This document shows positions 1 through 4,968 of a stretch of DNA of 8,361 nucleotides, piece after piece. Position 1 is the first letter of the stretch; each line of letters opens with the position of its first letter. A model generated the notes under the pieces. It had not been told where the DNA came from, searched no databases, and was given only the letters and a program-made list of their open reading frames with translations. Made by a program: the position numbers and the translations under genes. The stretch is from Prevotella sp. UBA7782 (GTDB lineage Bacteria; Bacteroidota; Bacteroidia; Bacteroidales; Bacteroidaceae), in assembly GCA_002480935.1 (NCBI GenBank), contig DLDC01000122.1:1725-10085 (forward strand). The letters run 5' to 3'.

Positions 1-2570
1 CCATAACATTTGTGATAATAGGCACTTTCCTTAACTGTGGAGCCGGGTGTGAAGCCCATGAGCCGGGCTATCTCGTTGTCGGGCACCGTCATGTTTCTGT
101 CGCTGACAATGCCTGTCCATTGATAACCATAGACATTATTATATGGCTCGCCTATGAAAAGGTTGCCCGTAGAGCTGCCTGTATAAAGATTTCCTGTACC
201 ATTTATCTCAAGCACCTTATTCTGGTTATGGGCAAAGGTGAAACTGGTTGTCCAGTGCCAAGAGGGTGTTACGATGTTCTCCGTGGTAAGAGCGACCTCT
301 ATACCCTTATTCCTAACTGAGCCAATATTTGTAGTAAGCGACTTGCCACCTGACTCCAAAGGAAGCTTGACACTATAAAGCAAGTCGCTCGACTTCTTGT
401 TATAGATGTCAATGCTGCCTCTTATCCTATCGCGGAAGAAGCCAAAGTCTACTCCGAAGTTCACTTCATGTGACCTTTCCCATTTCAGCTGAGTGTCGAT
501 CACCCCATTGGGATACATGCCCTGTGAGTATGCAGCGCCAAAAGGATAATATACCGGCCCGGTGGCCGTGAGCCTCGTAGCATAATTACCCACGCTGTTG
601 TTTCCCGTAACGCCATAAGACAAGCGCCATTTAAGGTTGCTCAGCCACTTGTGGGCACCCGACATAAACGGCTCTTCAGACATACGCCAGGCCACTGCGA
701 ACGATGGGAAAGACGACCATCTGTTGCCTTTTGCAAATCTGGAGCTTCCATCCCACCTGATAGTAGCCGTAGCCATATACAGCCCTTTATAAGTATAGTT
801 TGCACGCAAAGCATACGAAAGAAGTGAAGATTCAGAGAAGTCGCTGCCTGAATTGCCATAGTCATAACCCTGATTTGTAGTACCTACAGCCCACCAATAC
901 GTGCCTTCCAACACTTTGTTATAATAAAGCTTTTCTGACTCGGCGTTGGCGTAAGAGGCTGACACCAATGCCATGGCATTCAGATGATGGTCTTTGCCAA
1001 ACATTCTGTCGTACGTAAGGATGTTGTCCCACGTCCAAGTATAGCCTTGATCAGAGGTTCTTCTGGCTGTGTTCTGGCTTTCTCCGGCCTCTGTACCTTG
1101 ATAGTAGCCGTATCGCATGTACGTAAAAGTGGGCGAGAACGTTGTTTTGAAAGACAGCCCTTTGAGAAGGCGCAACTGCAAATAAACATTTGTAAGCGCC
1201 GTCCAGCCCAATGTGTTGGATGACTGGTCGCGCATATAAATCAACGGACTTATCTGGCTGGAGAACTGATAGAGGTCTGTGCCCAGCACCTCTTTGCTTC
1301 CCGGCTTTAAGTTTACGTTGCCATCGGCATCATAAGGTTGCATGAAAGGGTTGACATGAAATGCGTTAGACACGGCATCATTACTTGCATAATCGTGGTT
1401 GGAACGCGTCAAGTTGAAGTTGAACCCCACTGTCACAGCCTTACTTATATTGCCGTCGAGGCTTCCCTTTATATTTACTTTCTTCAGATTGTCGCCAACA
1501 AAGGTACCTTTCTCACCCGTATAACCCAGGCCCATGTGATAATGAATTCGTTCTGTAGAGCCACTCACAGCAAGATAATGATTTTGTTGCATACCATCTT
1601 GCAGCACCATGTCGGGCCAGTCATAAGTCTTTCCTGAAGCAAGGAGCTCCTTCATACGGTATCTCCCCGTTACGCCATCTTGCAGCAAGCACCTTGCCAG
1701 GTCATCATTGGTCATAACTGGCTGTCCGTCAAAATTCTCAGAGCCCGCCACATTAAGGAATTTCATAAACCTATATTGGTAGAACTCATTTGCATCCATG
1801 AAGTCTGGCATTCGGGCAACCTTGCTAATGCCATAATAGCCATCATAGGAAATGACAGGACGTTCCATGCTTTTGCCAACCGTCATTCCGCTCTTGGTGG
1901 TTATCATCACTACGCCGGCCGTGGCACGGCTACCATATATAGCAGTAGACGACGCATCTTTAAGCACATCTACCCTCTCTATGTCCTGCGGATTAAGAAA
2001 GTCTATGTCACTGCAGATAATACCATCAACTACGTAAAGGGGATTTTGAGATCCACTTATAGAGTTTTTTCCGCGTATCTCTATGCTCAATGAGCCTGCC
2101 GCACGCCCTGATGTTTTTGTAATACTCACTCCGGGCACACTGCCTTGCAGCCCCTCCAATACTGAGGGAGTACCTTTTTCGTTTAGCTTCTCGTTTCCTA
2201 TGGAGGCCACAGATCCTGTCAAATCGCTTTTCTTCATCGTTCCATAACCTACCACTACCACTTCATTAAGCGTCTTGTCTTGCTCTTGCAGCACAACGTT
2301 TAAGGTTTTGCTCTTTCCCAAGACTATCGACTGGGATTGATAACCCACATAGGATACCTCAAGTTTTGTGGAAGGAGATGCAGAAGGCAGCGTAAAGTTA
2401 CCATCCAAATCTGTCACTGACACGGGCTTTCCATCAGCCGATATGGTAACACCTATCAGCGGGTTGCCCTCAGTATCTTTCACTGTTCCTCGCACAGGCT
2501 GTTGGCCCATACTTGCCAGACAGACTGCAAAGAATGCCGAAGTGGCGATGAACTTTTTTATATAACACAT
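1..2570 (-). CDS. SusC/RagA-family TonB-linked outer-membrane transporter (partial, 3' end beyond window)
   Basis: An outer-membrane beta-barrel that, with a SusD-type lipoprotein, imports large nutrients such as glycans or peptides using TonB energy; the substrate cannot be read from the sequence. I translated it by eye from ATG at 2570: 856 codons stay open to the window edge. Residues 1-22 look like a signal peptide (basic MCYIKK, then a hydrophobic stretch). Residues 26-95 are a carboxypeptidase-regulatory-like beta domain (VRGTVKDTEGNPLIGVTI). NEVVVVGYGT at 102-111 is the usual SusC junction to the plug. The plug at about 110-230 carries the SusC hallmarks LYVVDGI (178-184) and VLKDASSTAIYGSRA (202-216). 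The rest is barrel strands rich in aromatic and glycine residues, ending in SDRNMTVPDNEIARLMGFTP, typical of late SusC sequence. Family members are about 1000-1100 residues, so roughly 150-200 are missing. It has its own promoter. The SusC call is very secure. Confidence 0.95.
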   Translation of the reverse strand, partial: MCYIKKFIATSAFFAVCLASMGQQPVRGTVKDTEGNPLIGVTISADGKPVSVTDLDGNFTLPSASPSTKLEVSYVGYQSQSIVLGKSKTLNVVLQEQDKTLNEVVVVGYGTMKKSDLTGSVASIGNEKLNEKGTPSVLEGLQGSVPGVSITKTSGRAAGSLSIEIRGKNSISGSQNPLYVVDGIICSDIDFLNPQDIERVDVLKDASSTAIYGSRATAGVVMITTKSGMTVGKSMERPVISYDGYYGISKVARMPDFMDANEFYQYRFMKFLNVAGSENFDGQPVMTNDDLARCLLQDGVTGRYRMKELLASGKTYDWPDMVLQDGMQQNHYLAVSGSTERIHYHMGLGYTGEKGTFVGDNLKKVNIKGSLDGNISKAVTVGFNFNLTRSNHDYASNDAVSNAFHVNPFMQPYDADGNVNLKPGSKEVLGTDLYQFSSQISPLIYMRDQSSNTLGWTALTNVYLQLRLLKGLSFKTTFSPTFTYMRYGYYQGTEAGESQNTARRTSDQGYTWTWDNILTYDRMFGKDHHLNAMALVSASYANAESEKLYYNKVLEGTYWWAVGTTNQGYDYGNSGSDFSESSLLSYALRANYTYKGLYMATATIRWDGSSRFAKGNRWSSFPSFAVAWRMSEEPFMSGAHKWLSNLKWRLSYGVTGNNSVGNYATRLTATGPVYYPFGAAYSQGMYPNGVIDTQLKWERSHEVNFGVDFGFFRDRIRGSIDIYNKKSSDLLYSVKLPLESGGKSLTTNIGSVRNKGIEVALTTENIVTPSWHWTTSFTFAHNQNKVLEINGTGNLYTGSSTGNLFIGEPYNNVYGYQWTGIVSDRNMTVPDNEIARLMGFTPGSTVKESAYYHKCY

Positions 2571-2623
2571 GGTTTTAAGTATTAGATGATTTTTTTTAAA
2601 ATGCCACCCCTTGCACGTTACAG

Positions 2624-2653
2624 CAAAAGTATGCATTTGCTTTGTAAAAGCAA
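2624..2653 (-). promoter_or_regulatory. Bacteroidetes-type promoter for the SusC gene
   Basis: Read on the minus strand, TACTTTTG (2631-2624) matches the TAnnTTTG -7 consensus, and TTG (2653-2651) lies 19 bases upstream, within the 17-23 spacing reported for Bacteroidetes. It would give a leader of roughly 45-50 bases before the ATG at 2570. The leader shows no clear Shine-Dalgarno sequence, which is normal in this phylum. Confidence 0.55.
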
Positions 2654-2779
2654 CACTTCCTTATTTAGGAAACATTATTGCATATTGCCAAATAGCACGT
2701 TTTTGCAATAGCAGATGGACAAAGGATGTTACTCCAAACGTGTCTGCCAAGAATGCTACTTAGGTGACTATATTTTTCA

Positions 2780-2815
2780 GGCAATGCAGACAATAAAGCA
2801 ATCATCTGCATTACC
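2780..2815 (-). terminator. Hairpin after the small secreted protein gene, possible terminator
   Basis: The arms 2780-2790 and 2805-2815 pair over 11 positions on the minus-strand RNA (8 perfect pairs, AATGCAGA with TCTGCATT, then a T-G wobble and two G-C pairs) around a 14-base loop. The wobble is a C/A mismatch on the plus strand, so the structure favours minus-strand RNA. It begins 27 bases after the stop codon of the upstream gene. No T-tract follows, so it may be a 3' stabilising structure or a Rho-associated end rather than a classical terminator. The rest of 2571-2842 holds only the SusC promoter and AT-rich sequence. Confidence 0.45.
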
Positions 2816-2842
2816 CGACTATTTAAAAGAAAAAATGGAATG

Positions 2843-3591
2843 CTATTTCAAAAGCTCTTTCTTTCCATTCCTTATCACTATGCCCTTATAGCTGGTGCTC
2901 ACACGTTGTCCCTTCAGGTTATAAATGGCGTTGTTGCACACATGCTTGTCAGCCTCAAGTTGCCTGATGGCTGTGGCAGCAGCATCTGCAGCAGAACGTG
3001 AGGTATAAAGTTTAAAGGCTAAGTCGTACTGGTTGTTTCCGCTTCCATAGAAAGGAAAATCGCCTTCGTAAGGCTCATTGCCAAAATCGAGAATGGCAAA
3101 TGGGACGGAAGGATCAGTTTTATCAGACAAGTATACTGCATCGCCAGAGCATGGGTCAATAGGATATTTGGCTGTCTTGATGGTTGCATTATCCTTAACA
3201 CCTTTGCCAATGGGATCAACAAACTCATATCCCACTCCATCTAACATATTATCGCCAACGCCCCACGCTGCAAGATACTCCCAGTTGTCACCCTGAGATA
3301 GGCCGCATATCTCTATACGGTATACCTTCATGCCGGTAGGTATGGTGATAGAATAGACAGCGTTGTTCTTAAAATTAATGCCAACAGTCCATGTTCCAAA
3401 CTTATCTACACACGCTTTTCTTCCACGACCAGCCATATTCAAAGTGAATCCACCGTCAAAATACAAAGTTTGTGCATCACTCTTAATGGTATCACACGTA
3501 GTCTGGTCAATAACATAAACATCAGAGGTTTGTGCATTCAAGAAGTCAACCGATAACAATAAGGCTGCAACAATAGTAATTAATTTTTCAT
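2843..3591 (-). CDS. Small secreted protein of unknown function with T9SS-like C-terminal tail; signal peptide out of frame by one base
   Basis: I do not recognise the family of the main body (five cysteines, beta-rich, many G/D/N turns). The last 27 residues, with IYNLKGQRV and then YKGIVIRNGKKELLK, resemble the short C-terminal tails of secreted Prevotella proteins, suggesting export across the outer membrane or surface attachment; this is inference. As written, the long frame has no ATG: it runs from a stop at 3610-3608 and could start only at TTG 3559, which cuts off most of the export signal. An ATG at 3591 sits where expected but reads ATG AAA AAT TAA. If the A5 run after it (plus 3584-3588) were A6, the product would begin MKKLITIVAALLLS, continue to an alanine-glutamine cleavage site, and total 249 residues. 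I therefore annotate from 3591 with a one-base deletion: error, phase-variable tract or recent pseudogene. It has its own promoter and is separate from SusC. Confidence 0.7.
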
Positions 3592-3666
3592 AACTTGTGT
3601 TTTTAGGTTAAACATATTTATTATACATGGTTAGTAATATTCTTTCGTTTAGCTTTTAAGCTGTCG

Positions 3667-3699
3667 CAAATATATGAAAGTTTTTATTTGGTTGTTCAA
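3667..3699 (-). promoter_or_regulatory. Promoter of the small secreted protein gene
   Basis: On the minus strand TATATTTG (3674-3667) is a full match to the -7 consensus TAnnTTTG. TTG (3699-3697) lies 22 bases upstream, near the upper end of the accepted spacing. Transcription would start near 3660, leaving a leader of about 70 bases before the ATG at 3591, which supports that ATG as the original start. Confidence 0.55.
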
Positions 3700-3766
3700 T
3701 AATCAGCGACGAGTTAAGTATAAATAAATCTTTTTTCACTTGATTAACTTAGTTCTCTCTTCAAAT

Positions 3767-3791
3767 CCTAATCATGTCCTTCATGATTAAG
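3767..3791 (-). other. Compact intergenic hairpin
   Basis: Arms 3767-3776 and 3782-3791 form a 10-pair stem on minus-strand RNA (core TAATCATG with CATGATTA plus flanking pairs including one G-T wobble) around a 5-base loop. It lies in the non-coding stretch 3592-3918 between the DUF2442 gene and the small secreted protein gene. Its role is unknown: it could belong to a small RNA or to the 3' tail of the upstream transcript. Confidence 0.35.
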
Positions 3792-3822
3792 AGGCAAATA
3801 AATCGCAAAACGAAGAGGCAAA
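3789..3822. repeat. 10-bp direct repeat pair in the 3592-3918 intergenic region
   Basis: AAGAGGCAAA occurs at 3789-3798 and again at 3813-3822, exactly 24 bases apart, about two helical turns. This suits a tandem protein-binding site but may be chance in AT-rich DNA. Confidence 0.3.
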
Positions 3823-3872
3823 AAACTGGAAATATGGATAATAAAAATCCTGCAAAAGTATCCATTAACTCA

Positions 3873-3901
3873 CAGACTGGCATAATAAGAATGTCAGTCT
3901 G
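3873..3901 (-). terminator. Hairpin downstream of the DUF2442-HTH gene, probable transcript end
   Basis: Arms 3873-3883 and 3891-3901 pair over 11 positions (CAGACTG with CAGTCTG perfect; then one position that is a wobble on plus RNA and a mismatch on minus RNA; then three more pairs) with a 7-base loop. It starts 17 bases after the stop codon at 3919. No T-run follows on the minus strand, so intrinsic termination is not certain. It resembles the other tract-less gene-end hairpin at 2780-2815. Confidence 0.45.
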
Positions 3902-3918
3902 CGAGCAACAAAATCGGT

Positions 3919-4332
3919 CTATGCACTTAACAGCTCCTTGCCAAAACGGTGCAGAGCTTCCTTTATTTCGGCTACGCGCTTCTCGCTGGGCTTTGATATG
4001 CCATAAATATATCTTGCAAGAAGGCTCTTGTTGATGTTCAGAGACCGTGCCACCTCCGAAACGTTCAGCCAAGGATATCGGGCAAACAGCTCGCCTATCT
4101 CATTTTCCTTGGGTTCAGATGTCTCCAAGAAACTTGAAATGTGCATATCCACATCGATGGATTCCCATCGGATGTCCTCACCGTCATCACCTATGACATA
4201 GTCATTACGTTGTTCTGTAGTGGCATCCATAAGCTCCGGATAGGCCTCCAATGGTCGGCTGAAAGTCTTGTTCGACTGCGTTCGCATAAAAACACGGTTA
4301 TTGTCAAACCACAAATTCTTAATTTTCTCCAT
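3919..4332 (-). CDS. DUF2442-domain protein with C-terminal helix-turn-helix (antitoxin-like regulator)
   Basis: A 137-residue predicted cytoplasmic DNA-binding protein. Residues 1-70 fit DUF2442 (WFDNNRVFM, then PLEAYPELMDATTEQR, then IRWESIDVDMHI, the family's W...D.D ending). Residues about 78-131 form a helix-turn-helix: NVSEVARSLNI as first helix, NKSLLARYIYG as likely recognition helix, then a long basic helix. I start at ATG 4332, not at in-frame ATG 4380, because AGGAGG (4345-4340) sits 7 bases before it and the longer form would overlap the upstream reading frame. DUF2442 genes commonly lie directly after DUF4160 genes in a toxin-antitoxin-like arrangement; here the DUF4160 partner is present but broken. 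Probable autoregulation through the inverted repeat at 4614-4635 is inference. No inactivating change is visible in this gene. Confidence 0.85.
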   Translation of the reverse strand: MEKIKNLWFDNNRVFMRTQSNKTFSRPLEAYPELMDATTEQRNDYVIGDDGEDIRWESIDVDMHISSFLETSEPKENEIGELFARYPWLNVSEVARSLNINKSLLARYIYGISKPSEKRVAEIKEALHRFGKELLSA

Positions 4333-4339
4333 ATACAGT

Positions 4340-4345
4340 CCTCCT
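4340..4345 (-). promoter_or_regulatory. Strong Shine-Dalgarno site for the DUF2442-HTH gene
   Basis: AGGAGG on the minus strand, 7 bases before ATG 4332 and immediately after the TAA stop of the DUF4160 remnant (4348-4346). Such a perfect site is unusual in Bacteroidetes. It fixes the start and lets the second cistron be translated independently of the broken first one. Confidence 0.8.
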
Positions 4346-4582
4346 TTAGTCATCAAAACGTTTATGCCATTCTGCGACAAATTCCTCTTTATAGTTTTCG
4401 CAGGTTGTGATAGCCTTCTTCAAAGTATTGTCTTTCAGGCCATGATTATACACTATTCTAACCTCTGGCTCTAGTTCTATTTTAGCCTTCTTACCTCCAT
4501 AACTAATATGAACGTGTATGGGCTCGTGCTCGTCTTAGTAGAAGAAAAACCTGATTCAAAAGGCGTATAGTAATGTAGGCTT
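4346..4582 (-). pseudogene. Decayed DUF4160 gene (lost start, two in-frame stops)
   Basis: In the frame ending at TAA 4348-4346, 62 codons read cleanly as a DUF4160 C-terminal part: DEHEPIHVHISYGGKKAKIE, then a charged helical region ending AEWHKRFDD. Upstream the frame continues with family-like sequence but carries lesions. AAG at 4582-4580 stands where ATG is expected (followed by PTLLYAF), TGA at 4558-4556 stands where a glycine is expected before IRFFFY, and TAA at 4537-4535 lies between FFFY and DEHEP. Each is one substitution from a sensible codon. The intact gene would have encoded 78 residues, normal for DUF4160 proteins, which are small, of unproven function, and often paired with DUF2442 proteins. 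Promoter spacing supports the start at 4582. No good start codon rescues the 3' segment, so I judge it non-functional. Confidence 0.8.
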
Positions 4583-4607
4583 ATCATCTATTTGATTTAA
4601 TGTGCCA

Positions 4608-4639
4608 CAAAGTTAGGTATAATAATTTATACCTACAAA
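4608..4639 (-). promoter_or_regulatory. Consensus promoter of the DUF4160-DUF2442 operon
   Basis: TTTG (4639-4636), a 20-base spacer, then TAACTTTG (4615-4608) on the minus strand: a full match to the -33/-7 Bacteroidetes consensus with ideal spacing. Transcription would start about 20 bases before the ancestral DUF4160 start at 4582. The promoter is intact although the first gene is broken, so the DUF2442 gene is probably still expressed. Confidence 0.75.
4614..4635. promoter_or_regulatory. Perfect inverted repeat between -33 and -7, probable operator
   Basis: TAGGTATAA (4614-4622) and TTATACCTA (4627-4635) are perfect 9-bp inverted arms around a 4-base spacer. The repeat covers the whole gap between the -33 and -7 elements and overlaps the first two bases of the -7 box by one arm. 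A dimeric repressor bound here would block RNA polymerase. The helix-turn-helix protein encoded in the same operon is the obvious candidate ligand, as in autoregulated antitoxin operons; the pairing of protein and site is inference. Confidence 0.65.
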
Positions 4640-4718
4640 TTTTTAATCCATATTTCTATTCTGATTTCACAGATTTTTTCATAGCAGAGCACAACTACGT
4701 GAAGCTCAGGAACGCCTT

Positions 4719-4745
4719 CACAACAACGCTCATCCACGGAAGGGC
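4719..4745. repeat. GC-rich intergenic direct repeat, copy 1
   Basis: The 27-base stretch starting CACAACAACGCTCATCC matches 4850-4877 with one substitution (C/T) and one single-base indel. The copies start 131 bases apart. It lies in the non-coding stretch 4640-4968, which is clearly richer in G+C than the promoter just to its left. Confidence 0.6.
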
Positions 4746-4829
4746 GCGTTTTTTTGCAGTATTTGGATGTTGGCCGGCACAAGGCGCGGCCACTACACTA
4801 GATGTTTATTGGGTGCGTCCGCATAGGAG

Positions 4830-4848
4830 GGACACCGTCTCGGTGTCC
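4830..4848. repeat. Perfect 8-bp palindromic hairpin in the GC-rich island
   Basis: GGACACCG (4830-4837) and CGGTGTCC (4841-4848) pair perfectly around a 3-base TCT loop. No T-run follows on either strand, so it is not an obvious terminator. It resembles REP-type palindromes. A further 6-bp inverted repeat, TGGCCG/CGGCCA, lies at 4771-4776 and 4787-4792. Confidence 0.55.
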
Positions 4849-4849
4849 G

Positions 4850-4877
4850 CACAACAACGTTCATCCACGGCAAGGGC
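4850..4877. repeat. GC-rich intergenic direct repeat, copy 2
   Basis: The 28-base stretch starting CACAACAACGTTCATCC is the second copy of the repeat at 4719-4745. It directly follows the perfect hairpin at 4830-4848, suggesting a composite repeated element of the dispersed intergenic kind. Confidence 0.6.
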
Positions 4878-4910
4878 AGCCCTCGTAGCCGTCCTCAGCC
4901 CATGTAAAGC

Positions 4911-4941
4911 AAAAAAGGGGCGGCGCATGGGGCACCGTCCC
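4911..4941 (-). terminator. Intrinsic terminator of the 1011-residue secreted protein gene
   Basis: Minus-strand bases 4941-4932 and 4926-4917 form a GC-rich 10-position stem (one A/C mismatch, one wobble) with a 5-base loop, followed at once by TTTTTT (4916-4911). It begins 27 bases after the stop codon at 4969 and is a textbook Rho-independent terminator, separating this gene from the DUF4160-DUF2442 operon. Confidence 0.85.
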
Positions 4942-4968
4942 TGAAGAAAAGAAGTGTAGAGCAAACCG

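Noticed and set aside
12..2565. Several plus- and minus-strand frames of 60-137 codons across the SusC region
   Set aside because: All are antisense or out-of-frame shadows of the continuous 856-codon SusC reading, which carries unmistakable family motifs.
3774..4034. Plus-strand open frame of 86 codons overlapping the end of the DUF2442-HTH gene
   Set aside because: Half of it is antisense to a well-supported gene and the rest spans intergenic hairpins. No recognisable protein sequence.
4333..4380. Upstream in-frame ATG at 4380 as start of the DUF2442-HTH gene
   Set aside because: It would add 16 residues translated from sequence that codes for DUF4160 in another frame, and would place the perfect AGGAGG inside the gene. 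The start at 4332 fits both the ribosome-binding site and the DUF2442 N-terminus.
4476..4587. Alternative 36-codon frame starting at ATG 4587 (minus) within the DUF4160 remnant
   Set aside because: It is one frame off the DUF4160-like sequence, gives a low-complexity S/T-rich peptide and ends quickly. The other frame carries the family signature.
4719..4877. CRISPR array
   Set aside because: Only two imperfect copies, 131 bases apart, with no regular spacers and no cas genes nearby.
4600..4944. Plus-strand open frame of 114 codons
   Set aside because: It runs through the operon promoter, the palindrome, the GC-rich repeats and the terminator of the opposite-strand gene. It resembles no family, has no ribosome-binding site, and its composition changes abruptly midway, so it is chance.
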